Assembly: GCA_023436385.1 (NCBI GenBank) | Contig: JAEZJH010000201.1 | Span: forward strand, 1-5,837 | Origin: Pseudomonadota bacterium | GTDB taxonomy: Bacteria; Myxococcota; Myxococcia; Myxococcales; Vulgatibacteraceae | Direction: 5' to 3' | DNA: 5,837 nucleotides | Part shown: piece after piece, positions 1-5,244 of the stretch | How positions within the stretch are numbered: the first letter of the stretch is position 1 | How the letters are laid out: the number at the start of each line of letters is the position of its first letter | The notes under the pieces: generated by a model | Databases searched by the model: none | Told to the model about the DNA's origin: nothing | Seen by the model: the letters and a program-made list of their open reading frames with translations, nothing else | Made by a program: the position numbers and the translations under genes

Positions 1-2
1 AC

Positions 3-1238
3 GAGGAGCCGCTCGCGCTGGTCGCCCCGGGGGTCCCGCTTCGCCTCGGCGCCCTCGTCGACCGCATGCTGGCGTCGCTGCCGGGACTCCGCCCCTCGGC
101 GTCCAGTGCCGCCGAGGAGCTCCGGGCACTCCGGGCGATCGTCGGACCGGCGGCGTCGCCGGAGGTTCCGGAGGCGCCGGCCGAGAAGGAGGCACCGGCC
201 AGCTCCGGAGGCTGGCTGGGCGGATGGTTCCGGAAGAAGGCCTCACCCCCGTCCACTGTCCGGAACGGCCCCACGGTCCCGAAGAGCCGGCCGGCAGCCA
301 ACCCTTCGCTGGCCCTGCTGGGCCTCGAGGACGTCGAACCGATCGAGCGGCGTCCCCTGCCCCCGCCACCGCCCGATCGCCTCCAGTTCGCGCTGCAGGC
401 GATTCTGCCCGAGGCCGTACGCGGCGACGAACTCCCCTCGTTTCCGGCGGTCGCCCTCGAGGTGGTCGAGCTCTCGAGGCGCGAGGACATCGGCGCCAAC
501 GAGCTGGTCCGCCTGATCAACCGCGATCCCGGCCTGACCGCGCGCGTCCTTCGCATCGCCAACTCCGTCTACGCGAACCGGGGCGTGGAGGTCACCAGCT
601 CGCGGGACGCGGTGACCCGCCTCGGGCTGATCGAGGTGGCGCAGATCGCCGCGGCCGCCGCCACCCGCGCCCTGTTCCTGCACGACGCGATCGAGATGGT
701 CCCGGCGGCTGCCGACTTCTCACGCCGGATCTGGCTGCACTCGCTCACCAGCGCGCTCGCCGCCTCCTGGTTGGCGATGGAGTGCCGGGTCGATTCCCAG
801 CGGGCCTTTCTCGGCGGGATGCTCCACGACATCGGGAAGATGGTGGCGCTCCGGGGCTACGCCCAACTCGTCGCCGCCGGACGGCTTCCCGCCCTCGAGG
901 CGGAGACGCTGCTCGGACCGCTCCTCGCCGCCGCCCACGTCGATCTGGGCGTGCGGACGGCGCGGGCCTGGTCCTTGCCGGCGACCGTGATCCGGACGTG
1001 CGCGGAGCACCACCGGCCGGAAGCGGGGAGCGACGAATGCCCCGAGGTCCACCTGGTGCGGGTGGTGTCGGGGCTGGCCTCGCTCCGGATCGATCCCGAC
1101 TGGTCCCTCGACCGGCTCTTCGAAATCCAGGAGAGCGCCATCGTGCTCGGGCTGGATCGGTTGCGCGTCCGGGCCACGGCGGCGCAGGTGCGCGGCTTCC
1201 AGGCCCGGGCCGAGCTGCTCGCCAAGGCGGCGAGCTGA
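3..1238 (+). CDS. HDOD domain signalling protein, 5' end beyond window
   Basis: HDOD proteins are HD-fold relatives of HD-GYP phosphodiesterases and act as scaffolds or regulators in signalling, motility or stress responses; no specific partner can be inferred here. Numbered from the ATG at 66 (390 residues), a Pro/Ala/Lys-rich, probably disordered linker covers about 28-104, including five prolines at 99-103. The HDOD domain follows at about 105-320: an LPSFP entry motif (123-127), NRDPGLTARVLRIANS (152-167) and LGLIEV (186-191). HD-type residues are also visible: H225 in WLHS, H254-D255 in LHDIGK, H291, and H315-H316 in EHHRPE. The ATG at 66 lacks a clear ribosome site, and the 21 codons before it are open and protein-like (LALVAPGVPLRLGALVD), so the true start probably lies outside. 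That upstream stretch could be the end of a receiver-like domain, which is inference. It converges with the perR-like gene. Family call is secure; function is not. Confidence 0.9.
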   Translation, partial: EEPLALVAPGVPLRLGALVDRMLASLPGLRPSASSAAEELRALRAIVGPAASPEVPEAPAEKEAPASSGGWLGGWFRKKASPPSTVRNGPTVPKSRPAANPSLALLGLEDVEPIERRPLPPPPPDRLQFALQAILPEAVRGDELPSFPAVALEVVELSRREDIGANELVRLINRDPGLTARVLRIANSVYANRGVEVTSSRDAVTRLGLIEVAQIAAAAATRALFLHDAIEMVPAAADFSRRIWLHSLTSALAASWLAMECRVDSQRAFLGGMLHDIGKMVALRGYAQLVAAGRLPALEAETLLGPLLAAAHVDLGVRTARAWSLPATVIRTCAEHHRPEAGSDECPEVHLVRVVSGLASLRIDPDWSLDRLFEIQESAIVLGLDRLRVRATAAQVRGFQARAELLAKAAS

Positions 1239-1250
1239 CCGCACCGGCGA

Positions 1251-1269
1251 CCGGGACGCCGCGTCCCGG
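1251..1269. terminator. Perfect hairpin between convergent genes, possible bidirectional terminator
   Basis: CCGGGACG at 1251-1258 pairs with CGTCCCGG at 1262-1269 around a 3-nt loop. It lies 12 bp after the HDOD stop and 14 bp from the perR-like stop on the opposite strand. No T-run follows on either side, so intrinsic termination is uncertain. Its position between convergent genes is the main support. Confidence 0.45.
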
Positions 1270-1283
1270 CGCCGGGAGCCCGG

Positions 1284-1739
1284 TTAGCCGGTGCCCCGGG
1301 CCTTCCGCGCGCAGCTGGCGCACACGCCGCGGACCTCGAGGTGCATCTGCGTGACGTTCCCCAGCTCCCGCACCGCCGGGGGCAGGGCCAGGGCGTCGAG
1401 CTCGGGACTCTCGAAGTCCCGGGCGAGCCCGCACTTCTCGCAGACGAAGTGGTGGTGGTGGGCAAGATTGGCATCGTAGCGGACGCTCTCCCGCTTCGGC
1501 CCGAGGGTGGCGACGAACCCCAACTCGCCCAGGAGGGCGAGGGTCCGATACACCGTGTCGAGCGAGACGGTGGGCAGGCGCCGCTTCACCGCGCGATAGA
1601 CCGCCTCCGCATCGGGATGCTCGTGGCTGGTGAGCACCTCGCGGAAGATCTCCAGGCGCTGGTGGGTGACCTTGACGCCGGCCTCCCGGCAGGCCGCCTG
1701 GAACCGTTCCGTCTGGTGCGCGAGCGCCTGGCGATCCAT
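1284..1739 (-). CDS. perR: Fur-family regulator, PerR-type peroxide sensor
   Basis: This is a cytoplasmic dimeric metalloregulator of 151 residues, the usual Fur/PerR length. The N-terminal winged helix covers about 10-85, with the recognition region SLDTVYRTLALLGELGF (59-75); the dimerisation and metal domain follows. Two CxxC pairs (C100/C103 and C140/C143) match the structural zinc site. H41, D89, H95, H97 and D108 align with the regulatory ligands H37, D85, H91, H93 and D104 of Bacillus PerR. The last is Asp as in PerR, where iron-catalysed oxidation of His ligands causes derepression; classical Fur has Glu. The ATG at 1739 is chosen for its GAGGAGG site 5 nt upstream and the normal family N-terminus; the same frame stays open far upstream only because of high GC. 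It is last in an apparent ahpC-ahpF-perR operon, 47 bp after ahpF, so autoregulation is likely. Fur-family membership is certain; PerR subtype is inferred from ligands and neighbours. Confidence 0.88.
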   Translation of the reverse strand: MDRQALAHQTERFQAACREAGVKVTHQRLEIFREVLTSHEHPDAEAVYRAVKRRLPTVSLDTVYRTLALLGELGFVATLGPKRESVRYDANLAHHHHFVCEKCGLARDFESPELDALALPPAVRELGNVTQMHLEVRGVCASCARKARGTG

Positions 1740-1744
1740 GGCGG

Positions 1745-1751
1745 CCTCCTC
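1745..1751 (-). promoter_or_regulatory. Ribosome-binding site of the perR-like gene
   Basis: The minus strand reads GAGGAGG with 5 nt before the ATG. This near-perfect Shine-Dalgarno decides the start inside a much longer open frame. It also lies within a small potential hairpin, GCCTC (1744-1748) with GAGGC (1752-1756), that could hide it. Confidence 0.75.
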
Positions 1752-1753
1752 GA

Positions 1754-1775
1754 GGCGGCGGGCGCCCCCGCCGCC
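1754..1775 (-). other. Stem-loop between ahpF and the perR-like gene
   Basis: GGCGGCGGG at 1754-1762 pairs perfectly with CCCGCCGCC at 1767-1775 around a 4-nt loop. It sits 11 bp downstream of the ahpF stop and ends just before the perR Shine-Dalgarno. There is no U-tract. It may act as a processing or stability element, a weak attenuator, or a translation-control structure. Confidence 0.5.
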
Positions 1776-1786
1776 GGCATCGGGCG

Positions 1787-3343
1787 TTACATCCGCCCGT
1801 GGACGCGATCCTCGAAGGCGGTGAGCGCGGCCTTCGCGCCCTCGCCCATGGCGATCACGATCTGCTTGAAGGGGACGGTGGTCACGTCGCCGCAGGCGTA
1901 GATCCCCGGGGCGCTGGTGCGGCACCGCTCGTCGACGAGGATCTCGCCGAAGCGGTTGGTCTCCACCAGCCCCTTCGCCAGCGCGCTGTTCGGCACCAGC
2001 CCGATCTGGACGAACACCCCGTCCACCGCGACGCTGCGGAGCTCCTCGGTGGGCCGGTCCTGGTAGCGGAGCGCGGTGACGCCGGCGGCGCTGCCGACGA
2101 CCTCCGTGGTCCGCGCGTTGACGATCACGTCCACGTTCGGCAGGGAGAGGAGCTTCTTCACCAGGACGTCGTCGGCCTTCAGGCGATCGAGGAACTCGAC
2201 CACGGTGACGTGCGCCACGATCCCGGCGAGGTCGATCGCCGCCTCCACGCCGGAGTTGCCGCCGCCCACCACCGCCACGCGCTTGCCCTTGTAGAAGGGA
2301 CCGTCGCAGTGCGGGCAGAAGGCCACGCCGCGGCCCAGGTACTCCTTCTCCCCGGGGACGCCCAGCTCCCGCCACTTGGCGCCGGTGGCGAGGATCAGCT
2401 GGGGGGTGCGCAGCACCTCGCCGCCCTTGAGCCGGAGCTCCTTCCGCTCGCCGCCGACCAGTTCCTCCACCTTGCGGTGCTCGAGGATCTCCACCGGATA
2501 GGTGCGGACGTGCTTCTCGAGATCGGCCGCCAGCCGCGCCCCCTCGGTGTAGGGGACGGACACCAGGTTCTCGATCCCCACCGTCTCCTTCACCTGGCCG
2601 CCGAGCTGCTGGGCGACCAGCGCCGTCTTCAGGCCCTTGCGCGCGGCGTAGATCGCCGCCGAGCAGCCGGCCGGCCCGCCGCCCACCACCACCACGTCGA
2701 AGTCGCGGACCGCGGGCGCGACCTCCGCCGCTGCCGCCTCGTTGCGGTCGTAGTGCTTCTCGAGGGTCTCGAGGAGCTCCTCGAGGCTGCTCTTGCCGAC
2801 GTGGAGGAGCTTCTCGCCGGCGAAGACCGCGGGCACCGCCTGGATCCCCAGCCGCGACACCTCGTCCTCGGCCAGGCCGCCGTCGATCATCTCGTGGCGG
2901 AAGTCGCCGTGGAGGAGCGCCAGCTGGTTCAGGGCCTGCACCACGTCGGGGCAGTTGGTGCAGGAAAGCGAGACATAAGTGCGGACATCGATCGGGCCCC
3001 GGAGCGCCCGGACCCGGCGGCGGAGCGCCTCGTCGGGCAGCTTGCCCTTCCCGTCCGCGTTGAGGACCCCGAGGATCAGCGAGGTGAACTCGTGGCCGCC
3101 CGGCACGCCACGGAAGCGCACGCCGGTGGGCAGGCCGTTCTTCCGCAGCTCGAAGCCGAACGCGCCCGGAGCCCCGTCCGCCTTCGCCACCGCGAGCTTC
3201 GGGCTGGCGGAGGCGACGTCCTCGAGGAGCGCTTCCAGCTCGTCCTGGCTCGTGCCCGTGCCCGGCTGGACGACGAAGGTGTAGTCGGATTCGAGGTTGG
3301 CGAAGACGTCGCGAAGCTGGTCGAGGATCGCGGGGTCGAGCAT
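1787..3343 (-). CDS. ahpF: Alkyl hydroperoxide reductase subunit F (AhpF)
   Basis: Cytoplasmic flavoprotein that moves electrons from NADH through FAD and two redox disulfides to oxidised AhpC. Numbered from the ATG (518 residues; E. coli AhpF is 521), the N-terminal tandem thioredoxin-fold domain covers about 1-195 and carries the CTNC disulfide (C128, C131), which reduces AhpC. The thioredoxin-reductase-like part follows, with the FAD motif GGGPAG (221-226), active-site CPHCDGP (C343, C346), the NADH motif GGGNSG (360-365) and the second FAD motif ACGD (483-486) near the C-terminus. All redox residues are present, so it should be active. A GTG 4 codons upstream (3353-3355) is possible, but the ATG at 3343 is preferred: GGAGAGA lies properly upstream, and the protein then begins MLDP, like family members beginning MLD. 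It lies 87 bp after ahpC and 47 bp before the perR-like gene, all on one strand. Confidence 0.97.
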   Translation of the reverse strand: MLDPAILDQLRDVFANLESDYTFVVQPGTGTSQDELEALLEDVASASPKLAVAKADGAPGAFGFELRKNGLPTGVRFRGVPGGHEFTSLILGVLNADGKGKLPDEALRRRVRALRGPIDVRTYVSLSCTNCPDVVQALNQLALLHGDFRHEMIDGGLAEDEVSRLGIQAVPAVFAGEKLLHVGKSSLEELLETLEKHYDRNEAAAAEVAPAVRDFDVVVVGGGPAGCSAAIYAARKGLKTALVAQQLGGQVKETVGIENLVSVPYTEGARLAADLEKHVRTYPVEILEHRKVEELVGGERKELRLKGGEVLRTPQLILATGAKWRELGVPGEKEYLGRGVAFCPHCDGPFYKGKRVAVVGGGNSGVEAAIDLAGIVAHVTVVEFLDRLKADDVLVKKLLSLPNVDVIVNARTTEVVGSAAGVTALRYQDRPTEELRSVAVDGVFVQIGLVPNSALAKGLVETNRFGEILVDERCRTSAPGIYACGDVTTVPFKQIVIAMGEGAKAALTAFEDRVHGRM

Positions 3344-3346
3344 GGT

Positions 3347-3353
3347 TCTCTCC
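3347..3353 (-). promoter_or_regulatory. Ribosome-binding site of ahpF
   Basis: The minus strand reads GGAGAGA followed by ACC and ATG. It supports the ATG at 3343 over the GTG at 3355, which this site would overlap. The 12-nt block GAGAGAACCATG is repeated with one change at ahpC. Confidence 0.65.
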
Positions 3354-3360
3354 ACGGGGG

Positions 3361-3377
3361 TGCCGGGCTTCCCGGCA
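3361..3377 (-). other. Second intercistronic stem-loop, ahpC-ahpF
   Basis: TGCCGGG at 3361-3367 pairs perfectly with CCCGGCA at 3371-3377 around a 3-nt loop. It lies between the larger hairpin at 3383-3408 and the ahpF ribosome site. No U-tract follows, so it is not a standard terminator. Confidence 0.5.
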
Positions 3378-3382
3378 TGCGC

Positions 3383-3408
3383 CCCCCGGAACCGCGTGGT
3401 TCCGGGGG
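3383..3408 (-). other. Strong intercistronic hairpin after ahpC
   Basis: CCCCCGGAACC at 3383-3393 pairs perfectly over 11 bp with GGTTCCGGGGG at 3398-3408 around a GCGT tetraloop. It starts 22 nt after the ahpC stop. No T-run follows, so read-through into ahpF is expected. A likely role, by inference, is to protect the ahpC message from 3' decay or partly terminate, giving more AhpC than AhpF, which suits a substrate and its catalytic reductase. Confidence 0.65.
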
Positions 3409-3430
3409 ACGGGCGCTACGGCAGGTGGGA

Positions 3431-3997
3431 CTAGATCTTGCCGACGAGGTCGAGGCCGGGCTTCAGGGTCTTGGCGCCGGGCGTCCACTTGGCCGGGCAG
3501 ACCTCGCCCGGGTGCGCGTCAACGAACTGCGCCGCCTGGATCTTCCGGACCAGCTCGTCGGCATTGCGGCCGATGCTGTTGTCGTGGATCTCGGCGAGCC
3601 GGATCTTGCCCTGGGGATCGATCACGAAGGTGCCGCGATAGGCGAGGCCGGCCTCCTCGATGTAGACGCCGAGGGCGCGGCTCAGGTGGCCGGTGGGGTC
3701 GGCCAGCATCGGGAACTGGATGTTCTTGATCGTCGGCGAGGAGTCGTGCCAGGCCTTGTGGGTGAAGTGCGTGTCGGTGGAAACCGAGTACACCTCGACG
3801 CCCATCTCCCTGAGCTGCGCGTACTTCCCGGCGAGGTCGCCGAGTTCGGTCGGGCAGACGAAGGTGAAGTCGGCCGGGTAGAAGAAGAGCACGTTCCACT
3901 TGCCCTTCAGGTCCTTCTCCGTGACCTCCTTGAACTCGCCGTTGACGTAAACCTGCGCCTTGAAGTCGGGGACCATGGAGTTGATAATCGGCTGCAT
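3431..3997 (-). CDS. ahpC: Peroxiredoxin, alkyl hydroperoxide reductase subunit C
   Basis: Typical 2-Cys peroxiredoxin of the AhpC/Prx1 class, a cytoplasmic enzyme that reduces H2O2, organic hydroperoxides and peroxynitrite and is recycled by AhpF. The protein has 188 residues (E. coli 187). The peroxidatic site is FYPADFTFVCPTE (39-51) with C48, T45 and P41; the supporting arginine is R121; the resolving cysteine is C167 in GEVCPAKW. STDTHFTHKAWH (73-84) and the C-terminal DLVGKI are near-identical to the enterobacterial protein. The frame stays open 40 codons upstream, but the ATG at 3997 matches the family N-terminus and has GAGAGA 3 nt upstream. It is first in the minus-strand cluster ahead of ahpF and the perR-like gene, so its promoter should lie in the roughly 300-bp gap upstream. 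No signal peptide and no missing active-site residue is seen. Confidence 0.98.
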   Translation of the reverse strand: MQPIINSMVPDFKAQVYVNGEFKEVTEKDLKGKWNVLFFYPADFTFVCPTELGDLAGKYAQLREMGVEVYSVSTDTHFTHKAWHDSSPTIKNIQFPMLADPTGHLSRALGVYIEEAGLAYRGTFVIDPQGKIRLAEIHDNSIGRNADELVRKIQAAQFVDAHPGEVCPAKWTPGAKTLKPGLDLVGKI

Positions 3998-4000
3998 CGT

Positions 4001-4006
4001 TCTCTC
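4001..4006 (-). promoter_or_regulatory. Ribosome-binding site of ahpC
   Basis: The minus strand reads GAGAGA, then ACG, then ATG. It fixes the start at 3997 rather than the upstream in-frame candidates. Spacing is rather short for GAGAGA but matches the arrangement at ahpF. Confidence 0.5.
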
Positions 4007-4022
4007 GCTTTCTGGGGTTTGG

Positions 4023-4041
4023 GCGGGACGGCCGGTCCCGC
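4023..4041 (-). other. Hairpin in the presumed ahpC leader
   Basis: GCGGGAC at 4023-4029 pairs perfectly with GTCCCGC at 4035-4041 around a 5-nt loop, ending about 25 nt before the ahpC ATG. It leaves the ribosome site exposed, so mRNA stabilisation is a plausible role. Whether it is transcribed depends on the unmapped promoter. Confidence 0.45.
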
Positions 4042-4130
4042 GAGGACTTACGGTTGCCTGGGATGCCCGGTCCGCGTCTTGGTTGCGACCCGTTCCGGAG
4101 TAGGAATCAACCGGCAACTAGGATGCGAGG

Positions 4131-4160
4131 GCGCGGAAACGGTTGCGCGGAAAGTTTCCG
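4131..4160. promoter_or_regulatory. Candidate operator: direct repeat plus 13-bp palindrome
   Basis: GCGCGGAAA occurs twice (4131-4139 and 4145-4153) with a 14-bp offset. The second copy forms the left half of the perfect palindrome CGGAAA-G-TTTCCG at 4148-4160. A 6-1-6 palindrome around a single central base resembles the 7-1-7 layout of Fur/PerR boxes, though its bases differ from the AT-rich Bacillus consensus. It lies about 150 bp upstream of the ahpC start. Binding by the PerR-like protein is inference. Confidence 0.35.
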
Positions 4161-4168
4161 GCCTCCCG

Positions 4169-4187
4169 GGCCCCGTTTCAGGGGGCC
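4169..4187 (-). terminator. Weak hairpin downstream of the dehydrogenase gene
   Basis: GGCCCC at 4169-4174 pairs with GGGGCC at 4182-4187 around a 7-nt loop, about 110 nt past the dehydrogenase stop. There is no U-tract and the stem is short. In such GC-rich DNA it may be chance. Confidence 0.2.
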
Positions 4188-4298
4188 GCAGGGCGCCGGA
4201 ACGGACCCGCGAGGACCAGATGGTGACCCAGGCCGAGGAACGGCCCCGGGGGCGGAGCGATGCCGGAGCGTCGCGCCGGTCACCGAGCGGCCGCCGTG

Positions 4299-5078
4299 CT
4301 ACCGATAGACGATCCCCCCGTCGATGAGCGGCGCCTGGCCGGTCATGTAGTCGGAGTCGGGACCGGCCAGGTACGAGACCAGGCCGGCCACGTCCTCGGG
4401 GGTCTCCGCCCGGCCCAGGGCGATCCCCTCGACGTACTTCTTGTACGTGGCGCCGATCGCGGCTCCGGTCAGCTCCGCGAAGCGCCGGTCGATCTCCACC
4501 CACATGTCCGTCCCGACCACCCCCGGGCAGTAGGCGTTGACGGTGATCCCGACGGAGGCGAGTTCCCGCGCCGCGGCCTGGGTGATCCCGCGGACCGCGA
4601 ACTTGGTGGCGGAGTAGACGCCGAGGAGCGCGAAGCCGTCGTGCCCGGCGATCGACGAGGCGTTGATGATCTTCCCCTTCCGCTTCCGCTCCTGGAGCTT
4701 CTTCGCGGCGGCCTGAATCCCCCAGAGGACGCCGAAGACGTTGATCCGGAAGATCCGCTCCACCTCCTCCGGCGTGGCGTCGGCGATCGCCTGCACCTGG
4801 GCGATCCCGGCGTTGTTGACCATCACGTCGAATCCGCCCAGGTCCCGCTCCGCCCGCTCGACCGCGGCGAACATCGCGTCGCGATCGGAGACATCGGCGG
4901 TGATCTCGGTGGCCTTTCGCCCCTTCGCCCGGATCTCCGCAGCCACCGCCGGCAGCTTCTCGACCTTCAGATCCACCAGGGCGATATCCGCGCCGTCGGC
5001 AGCGAGCCGGAGCGCGATCGCCCGGCCGATCCCCTGGCTCGCGCCGGTGACCAGCGCGACCTTCCCCTCGATTCCCAT
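4299..5078 (-). CDS. budC: Short-chain dehydrogenase, acetoin reductase / 2,3-butanediol dehydrogenase type
   Basis: Classical SDR of 259 residues, predicted to interconvert diacetyl, acetoin and 2,3-butanediol with NAD(H) in the cytoplasm. The Rossmann motif TGASQGIG is at 11-18. Acidic D36 after the second strand favours NAD over NADP. NNAG is at 88-91, and the catalytic tetrad is N113, S142, Y155 and K159. Beyond the generic SDR core it shares many segments I recall from Klebsiella BudC: VSDRD (63-67), LGGFDV (80-85), WGIQAA (119-124), GKIINA (135-140), KFAVRG (159-164), YCPGVV (183-188), EIDR (195-198) and SDYMTGQ (242-248). The ATG at 5078 has GGGGAGG 5 nt upstream. No acetoin-forming partner genes are adjacent. 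The stop is about 300 bp from ahpC and the start 166 bp from the preceding gene, so it is probably its own transcription unit. The SDR class is certain; substrate is inferred and could be another small ketone or sugar-like carbonyl. Confidence 0.9.
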   Translation of the reverse strand: MGIEGKVALVTGASQGIGRAIALRLAADGADIALVDLKVEKLPAVAAEIRAKGRKATEITADVSDRDAMFAAVERAERDLGGFDVMVNNAGIAQVQAIADATPEEVERIFRINVFGVLWGIQAAAKKLQERKRKGKIINASSIAGHDGFALLGVYSATKFAVRGITQAAARELASVGITVNAYCPGVVGTDMWVEIDRRFAELTGAAIGATYKKYVEGIALGRAETPEDVAGLVSYLAGPDSDYMTGQAPLIDGGIVYR

Positions 5079-5083
5079 GGCGA

Positions 5084-5090
5084 CCTCCCC
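5084..5090 (-). promoter_or_regulatory. Ribosome-binding site of the dehydrogenase gene
   Basis: The minus strand reads GGGGAGG with 5 nt before the ATG. This is a strong Shine-Dalgarno and settles the start at 5078. Confidence 0.7.
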
Positions 5091-5094
5091 GCTC

Positions 5095-5117
5095 CCATCG
5101 CCCGGCTCGAGCGATGG
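5095..5117 (-). promoter_or_regulatory. Inverted repeat just upstream of the dehydrogenase ribosome site
   Basis: CCATCGC at 5095-5101 is the reverse complement of GCGATGG at 5111-5117, separated by 9 bp that include most of a GCTCGAGC palindrome (5105-5112). It ends 4 bp before the GGGGAGG. It could be an operator for a dimeric repressor or a leader hairpin. No specific regulator can be assigned. Confidence 0.35.
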
Positions 5118-5124
5118 ACGGGCC

Positions 5125-5142
5125 TCCGGCCGCCGGGCCGGA
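5125..5142 (-). terminator. Hairpin in the alpha-2-macroglobulin to dehydrogenase gap
   Basis: TCCGGCC at 5125-5131 pairs perfectly with GGCCGGA at 5136-5142 around a 4-nt loop, about 100 nt after the alpha-2-macroglobulin stop. No U-tract follows. It could end that transcript, but distance and composition make this uncertain. Confidence 0.25.
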
Positions 5143-5219
5143 ACCCGCCAGGAGAAGTTGGGATCGCGTCCGGGATTCGCCGCCGCCCCGTCGGTCGGGG
5201 TCCCGCCGCCGCGCCGATC

Positions 5220-5232
5220 GCCTCGGCGAGGC
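5220..5232 (-). terminator. Small hairpin right after the alpha-2-macroglobulin stop
   Basis: GCCTC at 5220-5224 pairs with GAGGC at 5228-5232 around a 3-nt loop, 12 nt after the stop. The position is right for a terminator, but the 5-bp stem is weak and no U-run follows. Confidence 0.2.
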
Positions 5233-5244
5233 CCCGCCCCCGCG

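Larger units (their letters stand above)
3998..4298 (-). promoter_or_regulatory. Upstream region of ahpC, no gene seen
   Basis: This 301-bp stretch separates the dehydrogenase stop from the ahpC start. Open frames here look like GC-driven shadows: none has a ribosome site or recognisable protein. Reading toward ahpC it holds a weak hairpin (4169-4187), a repeat/palindrome cluster (4131-4160), a locally A/T-richer patch (about 4100-4123) where a promoter would fit, and a leader hairpin (4023-4041). I could not find a convincing -35/-10 pair with standard spacing. The consensus AT-rich PerR box is not present. Confidence 0.6.

Noticed and set aside
224..1354. Second plus-strand frame across the HDOD gene
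   Set aside because: Its product is Arg/Pro/Gly-rich with no domain, whereas the overlapping frame encodes clear HDOD motifs.
1284..3488. Very long minus-strand open frame ending in the perR-like gene
   Set aside because: Only the last 151 residues are protein-like. The rest is Arg/Gly/Ala-rich sequence in another frame of ahpF, open because stop codons are rare at this GC.
4087..4127. Possible ECF-type or sigma-70 promoter for ahpC (GGAAC or TTGATT on the minus strand)
   Set aside because: No matching second element at standard spacing could be found, so no promoter was called.
4222..4284. GGTGACC (4222-4228) and GGTCACC (4278-4284) inverted repeat
   Set aside because: The arms are 7 bp with a 49-nt separation, with no supporting context; likely chance.
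1799..4327. 842-codon plus-strand open frame antisense to ahpF and ahpC
   Set aside because: It mirrors the two confidently identified minus-strand genes, has low-complexity Leu/Val/Asp/Gly composition, no recognised domain and no supported start.
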